Shown piece after piece: positions 27,866-36,638 of a DNA stretch of 64,000 bases. Source of the stretch: Streptomyces sp. NRRL S-87 (GTDB lineage: Bacteria > Actinomycetota > Actinomycetes > Streptomycetales > Streptomycetaceae); NCBI RefSeq assembly GCF_000719335.1, contig NZ_JOGB01000013.1, positions 57,594 to 121,593 of the forward strand, read 5' to 3'. The notes beneath the pieces were generated by a model. The model was not told where the DNA came from. It ran no database searches and saw only the letters and a list, made by a program, of their open reading frames with translations. Made by a program: the position numbers and the translations under genes. Every line of letters starts with the position of its first letter. The stretch's first letter is position 1.

Positions 27866-30628
27866 GTGGCGGCCAAGGGGAACGCTGACGCACCGGTCGG
27901 TCGTGGGGAACTCGTCGCGGCGCTCGACCGCGCGCTGCACACCCACGCCCGGGCGGCGCTCTCCGGCGCGGCCGGATCCGGCAAGACCGCGGTGCTCACC
28001 GCCCTCGCCGCGGCCGCCCGCTCCCGCGGCGAGACCGTGCTGCACCTCACACCCGAGGCCGCCGACCGGCACATACCCGAGGCCGCCGTCGCCGCCCTGC
28101 TCACCTCGGTCCCCGCCGCCGCCCTCGACGGGCTGGCACCGCCCCAGCGCGCCGCGGTCGCCGTGCTGCGCCGCGAGACCGACGACCCGCGGGCCGGCCG
28201 CGACCTGATCGCCCTGCGCCTGGCGATCGTCGAGACGCTGCGCGCCCTCGCCGCCGCCGAGCCCGTCCTGGTGGTCGTGGACAACGCCCAGTGGCTCGAC
28301 GGGGAGAGCGTCGACCTGCTCCGCTTCGCCCTGCGCCTGACCCCGTCCCGGGTCCGGGTGCTCGTCGCCGAGCACGTCCACGGCGGCACCCCCGCCGCCG
28401 AGGCCCTCTGCGGACCCGGCATCCGCTCGGTGGCCCTGCCCCCGCTCGACGCCGACGAGGTGGCCGAACTGCTGGTCGTCCACGGCCTGCCCGCCCGCCT
28501 CGCCGGCCGCATCCACCGCGCCAGCGGCGGCAACCCCCGACTCGCCCTCGCCCTCGGCCACTCCCTGGCGGCCTCCCGCGAACCGGTCCACCACGCCGAC
28601 TCCCTGCCCGTCTCCGGGCAGGCCCGCGACGTGGCCCGCAGGCTGCTCGCCGAGGCCCCCGGCCCGGCCCGGCCCACCCTGCTGCTCGCCGCCCTGGCCA
28701 CCCGGCCGACCACCGCCCTGCTGCGCCGGGCCGGCCGCCCGGGCGCCGAGGGGGACCTCGCCGCCGCCGAGCGGGCCGGCCTGGTGACCGTGGGCGAGGA
28801 CGACACGGTGGAGTTCACCGCCGGGGCGCTGCCCAGCGTGCTGGCCGCGGACGCCGGCTGGTCCGAGCGCTCCGCCGGGCACGCCGCCCTCGCCGCGGCC
28901 GTCGACGACCCGGTGCAGGCCGCCCGGCACCGGGCCCTAGCGGTCGACGCCGCCTGCGCCGCCCTGGCCGACGACGTCTCCGAGGCCGCCGCCTGCTGCC
29001 GGCGGCGCGGCAACCGGGCCCTGGCCGCCGAGCTCGGCATGCTCGCCGCCGACCGGACCCCCGCCGACCGCCCGGACGAGGAGCTCGCCCGGCTCGTCGC
29101 CGCCGCCGAGGACGCCGGCTGGGCCGGCCGCGCCGACCTGGCCCGGCGCGCCGCCGAAGCGGTGCTGGCCCGCGACGCCGCACCCGCCGACCGGGTACGG
29201 GCCCGGCTCGCCGTCATCGACTCCGCCGGCCAGGCCCTCGCCGACCACGACGAGAACTTCGCCCACGCCGCCGCCGACGCCGCCGGCGACCCCGCCCTCC
29301 AGGCCCTCGTCCAGCTGCGCGTGGCGTGGAAGCTCAACCTCAGCGACGGCGACCCGGTGCGCTCGCGGGCCGCGGCCGCCGAGGCCGGCGAGCTCGCCCG
29401 GCGCGGCGGCGATCCCGTCGCCGAGGCCATGGCCCTGACCGTCCGGGCCCGGATGGGCCGCATCCTCGGCGATCCCGGCGCCGAGGAGATCCTCGCCGAG
29501 GCACTCGCCCTGCCCGCCCCCGACGTGCCGCTCGGGCTCCGCAACGCCCCCCAGTACCTGGCCGTCCGGCACGCCCTCTTCGACGACTGGCTCGACGACG
29601 CCCGCCGCCGGCTGCTCGCCCTCCTGCCCAGGGCCGAGCGCTCCGGCTCCTGCGAGGACGTCTTCGAAGTGCTGCGCAGCCTCACCGAGGTCGAGCTGCG
29701 CGGCGGCCGCTGCGCCGCCGGCCTGGCCTGGGCCCGCCGCTCCCTGCGCCTGACCATCGAGGCCGGCCTGTCACCCGGCCCGGCCTGGTACGTGGCCGCC
29801 ATGGCCGAGGCCACCGGCGGCAGCTTCGCCCGCGCCGCCGGCTACGCCCGGCGCGGCATCCAGGCCTCCGAGGAGGAGCGCGACCAGGTCTTCCTCTCCC
29901 GCAACCTCTACGCCCTGGGCACCGTCGAACTCGCCACCGGCGACACCGCCAAGGCGGTGGCCACCCTGCGCCGGGTCGCCGACCTCGAGGCCGCCCAACA
30001 GGTCGTGGACCCCTCGATCCTGCGCTGGCACGGCGAACTGGCCGAGGCCCTGGTCGCCGCCGACGAACCCGACGACGCCGAGCGCCTGATCGACCACTGG
30101 CGCACCGTCGCCGTCGAACTGGGCCGCCCCTCCGTGGTCGCCGCGCTCGACCGGGCGTACGCGCTCCTCCTGGCCGCCCGCGGGGACACGGACGAGGCGG
30201 TCCGCCTGCTCGCCGAGACGGAGGTCCACTTCGCGGAGCTGGAACTCCCGCTGGAGCGCGGCCGCACCCTGCTCGCCCTGGGCCGCGTCGAACGCCGCCG
30301 CCGGCGCCGGGCGCCCGCGCGCACCGCCCTGCAGGGCGCGGCCGAGGTGTTCGCCGCAGCCGGTGCCCGCCCCTGGGCGGACCTCGCCGCCGAGCACCCC
30401 GCCCCGCTCGTACCAGGCCCCCGCGGCGACGCACACCCCGTGGCGGCGGCCCTGACCGAGGCGGAGCTGAAACTGGCACTGCTGGTCAGCGAGGGCGCCA
30501 GCAACCAGGAGGCGGCGGCCAAGCTGTTCCTGAGCGTCAAGACCGTCGAAGCCCGCCTCACCCGCATCTACCAGAAGCTGCACGTCCGCTCCCGGGCCCA
30601 GCTCGCCGGCGCCCTTCGGGGGCGTTAG
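27866..30628 (+). CDS. Large ATP-binding LuxR-family transcriptional regulator
   Basis: A 920-aa regulator of the LAL/STAND type. An N-terminal AAA-like ATPase has Walker A GAAGSGKT (residues 34-41) and Walker B in VLVVVDNAQWLDGES. The middle is a long Ala/Arg/Leu-rich TPR-like helical region. The C-terminus holds a LuxR helix-turn-helix (LTEAELKLALLVSEGASNQEAAAKLFLSVKTVEARL). Such proteins activate secondary-metabolism or degradative genes when bound to an inducer. GTG 27866 is supported by GGGAGG at 10-nt spacing; upstream in-frame residues look non-coding. It lies next to the secreted subtilase and may regulate it, which is only inference. No biosynthetic genes adjoin it. Confidence 0.92.
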   Translation: MAAKGNADAPVGRGELVAALDRALHTHARAALSGAAGSGKTAVLTALAAAARSRGETVLHLTPEAADRHIPEAAVAALLTSVPAAALDGLAPPQRAAVAVLRRETDDPRAGRDLIALRLAIVETLRALAAAEPVLVVVDNAQWLDGESVDLLRFALRLTPSRVRVLVAEHVHGGTPAAEALCGPGIRSVALPPLDADEVAELLVVHGLPARLAGRIHRASGGNPRLALALGHSLAASREPVHHADSLPVSGQARDVARRLLAEAPGPARPTLLLAALATRPTTALLRRAGRPGAEGDLAAAERAGLVTVGEDDTVEFTAGALPSVLAADAGWSERSAGHAALAAAVDDPVQAARHRALAVDAACAALADDVSEAAACCRRRGNRALAAELGMLAADRTPADRPDEELARLVAAAEDAGWAGRADLARRAAEAVLARDAAPADRVRARLAVIDSAGQALADHDENFAHAAADAAGDPALQALVQLRVAWKLNLSDGDPVRSRAAAAEAGELARRGGDPVAEAMALTVRARMGRILGDPGAEEILAEALALPAPDVPLGLRNAPQYLAVRHALFDDWLDDARRRLLALLPRAERSGSCEDVFEVLRSLTEVELRGGRCAAGLAWARRSLRLTIEAGLSPGPAWYVAAMAEATGGSFARAAGYARRGIQASEEERDQVFLSRNLYALGTVELATGDTAKAVATLRRVADLEAAQQVVDPSILRWHGELAEALVAADEPDDAERLIDHWRTVAVELGRPSVVAALDRAYALLLAARGDTDEAVRLLAETEVHFAELELPLERGRTLLALGRVERRRRRRAPARTALQGAAEVFAAAGARPWADLAAEHPAPLVPGPRGDAHPVAAALTEAELKLALLVSEGASNQEAAAKLFLSVKTVEARLTRIYQKLHVRSRAQLAGALRGR

Positions 30629-30697
30629 GGGGCCTCGGGCGGACCAGGCCCGGGCCGGGCCGTGATCCGCCGCACACCCCCTCGCCGGCGCCCGCGG

Positions 30698-31570
30698 TCA
30701 GCCCTGCTCCGGGAGCCCGCCGCCCTCCCGACCGGGGCCCGTGCCGTCGTGCGTACCGACCCCGCCGAAGCGGTTCCGGAGGAGCTCGGCCAGGGTGGTG
30801 GTCTGCCCGGGTTCCGCGGTCGAGCCGTTGATCAACGCCATGGCGCCGAGGGCGAGGCTGTCGGCGAGGTTCTCGATGCTGTTGCCGAACTCCTCCGGGC
30901 GCGCCGCGTAGCGCAGCGCCAGGCCCTCCTCCATCGCGGTCATGAGGGCGGCGAAGGTCCCGAGTCCGATCTCGCCGCGGAGTTCGAGGTTGGCCGCCGC
31001 GAGGATCGCCCGGTAGGCCTCGCTCCACCACTCGGTGGCGGCCGCGTAGAAGCGGGCCAGCGCGTCACGGAAGACGGGGGCCACCGGATCCATGACGCAG
31101 ATCAGGAGCTTCATCCGGAACAGCGGTCGGGCGAAGACGTCCTCCAGCTCGGCCCGCGCGATGGCGCGGGCGGCGGCCGCCAGGTCGGCCGCCCCGACCA
31201 CCTCTGGTGCCGCGTGCTGCGCCATGCCCCGGTGGGCGGCGTACTGGCCGGGGTGGAGGGACCACGTGAACAGGTCGCAGTAGTAGTCGGACATGGTCCG
31301 CCAGCGGTGTTCGAGCACGCCGCGCGTCGCGCGGGGCTCCCGGTGCTCCCGGTAGCGCGCGACGACGCGCTCCTGAGTGGGCCAGACGACGCGGAGGGGG
31401 AGGTCGGACGTCGCCCTCGGCTCCTTGAAGCTGGCGGATATGGCGTCGAGGCCGGCCTCCAGCAGCCACCGTGTCTTGGGGTCGGCGCGCTGGGTCGCCG
31501 GGTTCCGTAACCGGGTCAGGGCGGTCATGGGATCGGTCGGGTCGGCGGATCGACCCTCGCCTGCTGTCAT
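30698..31570 (-). CDS. Hypothetical helical protein, possibly regulator-like
   Basis: A 290-aa, largely alpha-helical protein I cannot assign with confidence. Parts such as RAELEDVFARPLFRMKLLICVMDP and IGLGTFAALMTAMEEGLALRYAARPEEFGNSIENLADSLALGAMALI resemble the ligand-binding half of TetR-type regulators, but the N-terminal 60 residues (TRLRNPATQRADPKTRWLLEAGLDAI) only weakly resemble a helix-turn-helix. The start ATG 31570 is chosen because the frame upstream overlaps the divergent metalloprotease promoter; ATG 31528 is an alternative. Convergent with the LuxR regulator, divergent from the metalloprotease gene, which it might control. Confidence 0.6.
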   Translation of the reverse strand: MTAGEGRSADPTDPMTALTRLRNPATQRADPKTRWLLEAGLDAISASFKEPRATSDLPLRVVWPTQERVVARYREHREPRATRGVLEHRWRTMSDYYCDLFTWSLHPGQYAAHRGMAQHAAPEVVGAADLAAAARAIARAELEDVFARPLFRMKLLICVMDPVAPVFRDALARFYAAATEWWSEAYRAILAAANLELRGEIGLGTFAALMTAMEEGLALRYAARPEEFGNSIENLADSLALGAMALINGSTAEPGQTTTLAELLRNRFGGVGTHDGTGPGREGGGLPEQG

Positions 31571-31748
31571 GCGCCAGATCGTATGGGCATGCGTGATCCC
31601 ATGGGGCTGACTCCTTGTGACCCGGTCCGCCGGGCTCCGAGAATGCGGCGGGGGGCCGGTCGGCCCCTCTTTCCACCTTCCTCGCGCCCGCAGGGCCGCT
31701 TCGCCGTGCCCGCGCGCCCTCGAACCACCTGTGCGAAGGGATCGGTCC

Positions 31749-34466
31749 ATGAGTCAGACCCGGACCCGCACGTCGCCTCCCCCGTGGCGTGCGCTGCTCG
31801 TCGTGCTCGCCCTGGTGCTCGGCGTGCCGGGGCTGCTGCCCGCGGCGGCGTCCGCCGCGTCGGGTACGCGAACCGCGGCGGACGCGACGGGGCGGCCGCC
31901 CACCGCCTCCGCGACGCTGGACGACCCCGGCTTCGACGCCGGCGCGGCCGGCTGGACGGTCTGGCCGGGCGGCACCAGCAACTTCACCACCTACGGTCCG
32001 GGTGTCGTCGGCAACGACCCGTTCGAGGGGAACGGGTTCGCGGCCACCAACACCAGCGTCGCCGGCGGCGGGTTCTACCAGGACCGGGCCGCCTGGATCC
32101 CGGCCGGCACGACCTACTGCGTGTCGGCGGAGCTGGCGACCCAGGGCGCGGCGGGCGGCGCCCGCGGCACGCTGGCGCTGTGGTTCGTCGGGAGCACGGC
32201 CTCGGAGAGCTCCGACAAGCACGTGACCGGACTCGGCGGCGGCAACGACTGGACCCGGGTGGACGTGTGCCACACCGCGTCGAGCCCCCACACGGCCGTG
32301 CGCGTGCAGTTCTACCCGGAGCCCGACAGCCCGACCATGGTCGTCGACGCGGTGGACCTGCACCGCAGCTTCGTGACCGCGGCCGGGTTCAACCGCTCCG
32401 CCGCCGGCTGGAAGCTCTTCCCGGGGACCCGCAGCAACTTCACCACCTACGGCGACGGGGACACCAATCCCGCGTACGAGGGCTCCGGTTACGGCGCGAC
32501 GAACACGCAGGACCCCGGTGGCGGCTTCTACCAGGACGTGCCCGCGTCGGCCGTCGGCGGGACGTCGGGAACCAGCATGTGCGTCTCGGCGTACGTGGCC
32601 TCGCAGGGCCCCGGCGGCGGCGCGTCGGGCACGCTGGCGATGTGGTTCCTCGGCTCCGCGCAGCCCGCCGCCACGAAGGCGTACGGCGACCTGCCCGGCG
32701 GCAACGGCTGGACCCGGATCCAGACCTGCGGCACGGCCCGCGGGAACTTCTCCGCCGTGCGCGTGCAGTTCTATCCGACCCCGGGCACCAACACGACCGT
32801 GGTCGACGCCGTCGACCTGCACCGCGACGGGATCACCGGTCCCGGGTTCAACCCGGGCGACCCGAACGCCTGGCAGGGCGGTGCGGCCCTCCTGGTCAGC
32901 CGCGATCCCTCGCCGGTGCCGGGCGAGTTCGCCGGCGCGTACGAGGGCGACGGCTACGCCGTGCTCGACCCGACGGCGTCACCCGGCTCCAAGTACCAGG
33001 ACGTCACCGTGAACGTGCGCGCCGGTGAGTCCTACTGCGTCGACGTCATGGTCACCACCTACCTCGCGCGCGGTGGCGGCCGGGCCACGGGGACCCTGGC
33101 CCTGTGGTTCCTCGGCGACCCGGGCGAGCCCTCGGTCAGGCCCTTCACCGCCCCGCGGGCGGGACAGCCGTGGGCCCGCCTCACGGTCTGCGGCACGGCC
33201 CTCGCCGACCACCGGACCGCGCGGGTCGAGTTCTACCCGTCCGGGTCCGCGAACCTCGCCGTCGACGCGGTCGACCTGCACGGGACCGCCACCACCGACA
33301 CCGGCTTCAACCGGACCGACACCTCCCTCTCGGCCACCCTGAAGTACCACGACCAACTCCAGGGCGCCGACCGGCCCATCCGCCGCGGCCGCGTGGAGGT
33401 CTGGCGGTTCGCCCCGCACGTCGGCCCGCTGTGGACCTGGGCGATGGAGCGGGTCCTGACCACCGACGCCAGGGGCCGGGTGGCCACCTCGTTCCCGTTC
33501 CAGCAGTCCGGCATCGTCTACGCGCTGCGCGTCGTGGCGCAGAACCCGGCCGCCGCCGTCCGGCCGAACCCCCGTACCGCCGGCGACTGGATCCCGATCG
33601 GGCTGAACCTCAGCGGCACCATGTGGCGGGAGCCCGGCGACCGCAACCCGATCGAGTACACCGTCCGACAGACCGCGCAGGCGCTCGACTTCTCGTGGAC
33701 CTTCGCCGGCTGGTCGGCGCAGCACTTCAACATCACCGACACGCTGCTCTCCGCCCGCGACTACGCGGCCGCCCGCCGCGCCGACACCGACCGGCTCACC
33801 CGGGTGGACGTCACGTGGCTGTCCTACGACGCCATCGCCAAGGCCCCTTACTACAACCCGGTCGAGTCGGCGATCAAACTGCCCTCCGGGGCATGGAACG
33901 GCATCCAGGTGCCCTACGACGACATGATCCTCGCCCACGAGTACGCGCACTTCCTCGAACACCATCTCGGCGCCTTCTACGCCATGCCCACCGTCCACAC
34001 CGGCTGCGACGGCTTCGACGCCCAGCACGCCTGGTCGGAGGGGTTCGCCGACTACTTCGCGCCGGCGGTCAGGACCGCGTACCCGGCGGCCCGGCTGACC
34101 GGCAGCGGGGTGAACCCGGAGCGGTCGCCGCAGTGCCCGGGCTCCGCCGAACCCGGCAGCACGCTCGAGTCCCGGGTCGCGGCCACGCTCTGGGACCTCG
34201 ACGACGCGGCCGTCGGCACCAGCGCCGACGACGACCCCGCCGGCGGCTACGGACCGACGGTCTTCCGGATCCTCGACAAGGACCTCGACCGCGCCCCGTT
34301 CCCGGGTGTCGCCCGCGGCTGCCCGACGATCAACGGCTTCCGCAGCGCCTGGCAGGCCCGTGGACTGCCGATGGCCACCCTTGACGCCGTGTTCGCCCTC
34401 AACGGCATCGGCACCGGCTACCGTCCCTCCGCCGGCGGCCTGTACTGCACCAGCACCAACGGCTGA
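31749..34466 (+). CDS. Secreted metalloprotease-like protein with three tandem beta-sandwich repeats
   Basis: A 905-aa exported protein. The signal peptide is ALLVVLALVLGVPGLLPAAASA. Residues about 58-470 hold three homologous units of about 135 aa, each containing a PGF or AGF start, a GxGYxATN-like stretch, a VSAE/VSAY...GTLALWF strand and a VRVQFYP...VVDAVDLHR end; these look like carbohydrate-binding or jelly-roll modules. A linker follows, then a gluzincin-type catalytic domain with HEYAH (His730, Glu731, His734) and the third ligand Glu764 in WSEGFADYF. I know no named family with this exact repeat layout. ATG 31749 has GAAGGGA upstream. Role unknown; binding to cell-wall or plant glycans is a guess. 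Confidence 0.8.
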   Translation: MSQTRTRTSPPPWRALLVVLALVLGVPGLLPAAASAASGTRTAADATGRPPTASATLDDPGFDAGAAGWTVWPGGTSNFTTYGPGVVGNDPFEGNGFAATNTSVAGGGFYQDRAAWIPAGTTYCVSAELATQGAAGGARGTLALWFVGSTASESSDKHVTGLGGGNDWTRVDVCHTASSPHTAVRVQFYPEPDSPTMVVDAVDLHRSFVTAAGFNRSAAGWKLFPGTRSNFTTYGDGDTNPAYEGSGYGATNTQDPGGGFYQDVPASAVGGTSGTSMCVSAYVASQGPGGGASGTLAMWFLGSAQPAATKAYGDLPGGNGWTRIQTCGTARGNFSAVRVQFYPTPGTNTTVVDAVDLHRDGITGPGFNPGDPNAWQGGAALLVSRDPSPVPGEFAGAYEGDGYAVLDPTASPGSKYQDVTVNVRAGESYCVDVMVTTYLARGGGRATGTLALWFLGDPGEPSVRPFTAPRAGQPWARLTVCGTALADHRTARVEFYPSGSANLAVDAVDLHGTATTDTGFNRTDTSLSATLKYHDQLQGADRPIRRGRVEVWRFAPHVGPLWTWAMERVLTTDARGRVATSFPFQQSGIVYALRVVAQNPAAAVRPNPRTAGDWIPIGLNLSGTMWREPGDRNPIEYTVRQTAQALDFSWTFAGWSAQHFNITDTLLSARDYAAARRADTDRLTRVDVTWLSYDAIAKAPYYNPVESAIKLPSGAWNGIQVPYDDMILAHEYAHFLEHHLGAFYAMPTVHTGCDGFDAQHAWSEGFADYFAPAVRTAYPAARLTGSGVNPERSPQCPGSAEPGSTLESRVAATLWDLDDAAVGTSADDDPAGGYGPTVFRILDKDLDRAPFPGVARGCPTINGFRSAWQARGLPMATLDAVFALNGIGTGYRPSAGGLYCTSTNG

Positions 34467-34471
34467 GCCGG

Positions 34472-34516
34472 CGGCGGCCGGCCGGGGTGCGGAGGAGGCG
34501 CCCCGGCCGGCCGCCG
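34472..34516. terminator. Bidirectional terminator between convergent genes
   Basis: Arms CGGCGGCCGGCCGGGG (34472-34487) and CCCCGGCCGGCCGCCG (34501-34516) form a perfect 16-bp stem with a 13-nt loop, 5 nt after the metalloprotease stop. It also lies 41 nt beyond the stop of the convergent PAP2-kinase gene, so it can serve both. Confidence 0.75.
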
Positions 34517-34557
34517 GTCCAGGGTGCGCAGGAGCCGGCCCCGGCCGGCCCGCCGGT

Positions 34558-36249
34558 TCAGGCGCCCTGCGGGTCGCCCGCCGCCGCTGCCGAGGGCCGC
34601 TCCCCGTCCGCCCACGCCGCCGAGGACGGGCCGGCGTCCACCCCGTACGGCCGGTAGACCACCAGCGCCCCCGGCAGCTGCTCGACCACCAGCTCGGTGG
34701 GCGCCGCGGCGTACTCGCCGTCGTACGCCAGCAGCGTGCCCGGCGGGATGTCCGCGATCGGCAGGGAGCGCCGCCGGGTCGCGGTGTGCAGCGGCGAGCG
34801 GGTCAGCGGCCCGGTCATCGCCGCCGCCAGCAGGCGCGGGCCGGGCCGGCCGCCGCCGTGCGCGAGCCGCACGTCCAGGGCCCGCTCGTCCAGGGCGAAC
34901 CGCCGCCGGGGCACCGGCCCCGAGCCGTAGTACGTGCCGTTGCCCGCGAACAGCAGCCACACCGACCGCGGCCGCCCGGCCACGGTCAGCGACACCGGCC
35001 GCTCCTCGCGCAGCACCCGCCAGGCCGCCAGCAGCGCGGCCGGGCCGCCGCCGATCCGCGGCGCCCACCGCTCCCGGCGGCGCACCAGCTCCGGGTAGAC
35101 GCCCAGGCTGAAGGTGTTGACGAAGCAGACGGGCCGGCCGTCCGGGCCCGGACCGGGGGTGAGGCGCCCGACCGACACCCGGACCGCCTCGCCGGCGGCC
35201 ACCGCCCGGCAGACCCCGGCGGCGTCCGGCAGCCCCAGGTCGGCCGCGAAGTGGTTGAGGGTCCCGCCGGGGAAGACCGCCAGCGGCAGCCCGGCCCGCT
35301 GGGCGATCGTGGCGGCCGCGCTCACCGACCCGTCGCCGCCGCAGATCCCGAGCACGCGGCAGCGCCCGGCCGCCTCCTCCAAGGCCGCCACCAACTCCTC
35401 GCCCGTACACGCGACGAACTCGGCCGCGGGCAGGGCCTCCGCCAACGCGGCGCGGACCTCCTCCGCCGGACCGGCGCCGAACCCGGCGCCGAACCCGGCG
35501 CCGAGCCCCGCGCCGCCCGCCACCGGGCCGGAGGCCACCCCCGAGCCGGTGTTGGCGACCACGACGAGTCCGGCGCCGTCCGGCAGCGCGGGCGCGTCCG
35601 TCGCGGGCTGCTCCGGCCCCGGGGCCGCCCGCCGCCGCTCGCCCGCGCGGGCGAGGGAGCGGACGCACAGCGCCGCGCCCACCCCGAGAGCCGCCCCCGC
35701 CAGCACGTCCGCCGGGTAGTGCACGCCCGTGTAGACGCGGGAGACCGCGACACCGGCGGCCACCGGCACGGCCACCGCGCCCCAGCCCCGGTGCTCCAGG
35801 GCCAGTCCGGTGGCGAAGGCGAAGGCCGAGGCCGAATGCCCGGACGGGAAGGACGTGGTGGTCGGGAACCGGGTCGGCCGCCGGGCCGCCGGCACCACCT
35901 CGGCCAGGGGCCGGGGGCGGCGGACGGACCACTTGCCGACCGTGTTGATGGTGGCCGAGGCCAGCGCGAGCGAGGCCGCGGCCCGGGCGGCCGCCCGGCG
36001 GGCGCGCGGCGAGCCGAACACCGCGAGGGCGCCGGCCCCGGCGAGCCACAGCACCCCGTGGTTCGCGGCCCGGCCCAGCCGCGGCAGGACCCGCTCCGCG
36101 CCCGGCCAGTGTTGTCGGGCCACCGCCTCGAACAGCCGTCGGTCCCGGTCCGCGAGGGTGCCCCGCCAGGTGAGGGGCGCGCCGTGGGCTCCACCGCCCG
36201 GGGCCGTTCCGGGCGGTGGGTGGACCGCGGGATCCTCGGCTCGCGTCAC
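34558..36249 (-). CDS. PAP2 phosphatase - diacylglycerol kinase fusion protein
   Basis: A two-domain lipid enzyme of 563 aa. The N-terminal PAP2 domain (about residues 80-205) has the three acid-phosphatase motifs KWSVRRPRP, FPSGHSA and SRVYTGVHYPAD, set among hydrophobic helices. The C-terminal half is a diacylglycerol/sphingosine kinase catalytic domain with GGDGSVSAAATIA and FPGGTLNHFAADLGLP, and later VCFVNTFSLGVYPELVRRRE. The pair would dephosphorylate and phosphorylate lipid or polyprenyl substrates at the membrane. A 12-bp tandem repeat encodes GAGFGAGFGAG in the linker. GTG 36249 is preferred over ATG 36273 because AAGGAG sits 5 nt before it. Substrates unproven. Confidence 0.88.
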   Translation of the reverse strand: MTRAEDPAVHPPPGTAPGGGAHGAPLTWRGTLADRDRRLFEAVARQHWPGAERVLPRLGRAANHGVLWLAGAGALAVFGSPRARRAAARAAASLALASATINTVGKWSVRRPRPLAEVVPAARRPTRFPTTTSFPSGHSASAFAFATGLALEHRGWGAVAVPVAAGVAVSRVYTGVHYPADVLAGAALGVGAALCVRSLARAGERRRAAPGPEQPATDAPALPDGAGLVVVANTGSGVASGPVAGGAGLGAGFGAGFGAGPAEEVRAALAEALPAAEFVACTGEELVAALEEAAGRCRVLGICGGDGSVSAAATIAQRAGLPLAVFPGGTLNHFAADLGLPDAAGVCRAVAAGEAVRVSVGRLTPGPGPDGRPVCFVNTFSLGVYPELVRRRERWAPRIGGGPAALLAAWRVLREERPVSLTVAGRPRSVWLLFAGNGTYYGSGPVPRRRFALDERALDVRLAHGGGRPGPRLLAAAMTGPLTRSPLHTATRRRSLPIADIPPGTLLAYDGEYAAAPTELVVEQLPGALVVYRPYGVDAGPSSAAWADGERPSAAAAGDPQGA

Positions 36250-36638
36250 ATCGGCTCCTTGTCTGTCCGTCATCGATGTCCGTCCGTCGTCGGTCCGTCA
36301 TCGGTCCGCCGTCGGTACTTCGACCGCGTCTACCCGCCGCCCGGCGCCCGATGCCCCCGGCCGCCGGGACTCCTCGCGCCGGCCGACCGGCCCGCCGCGT
36401 CTGCACGGGGCGGGCGCCGTGGCCCTCGTACCCAAACTAGCCGGAGCAAAGCGGCGAACCGGGCATTGCGGCCATCGGATGCCCGGGCGCGCGCGGCCGT
36501 ACGGGCGTAGGGCGAGTGATGCGTGTGACGTACGTGTCAGCGCCCGACACGCAGGAGAACGGTTGTCCGGATGGCGCGGATCGGATCTACTGCTGTCCAT
36601 GTCCCGGACGGGGCATATTCACCGGGAGGGCGGAACGA
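36250..36638. other. Divergent promoter region, lipid enzyme / GH71 gene
   Basis: A 389-bp gap. It contains TGACGTACGTGTCA and the dyad CGTGTC-N7-GACACG (36533-36551), and a stretch ending GGGGCATATTCACCGGG shortly before the GH71 ribosome-binding site, where CATATT could be a -10 element. No RNA gene or credible ORF. Confidence 0.4.

Noticed and set aside
27712..29814. 700-aa minus-strand frame antisense to the LuxR regulator
   Set aside because: Ser/Ala/Arg-rich shadow frame without motifs. Only its last 38 codons, outside the regulator, were kept as a weak candidate.
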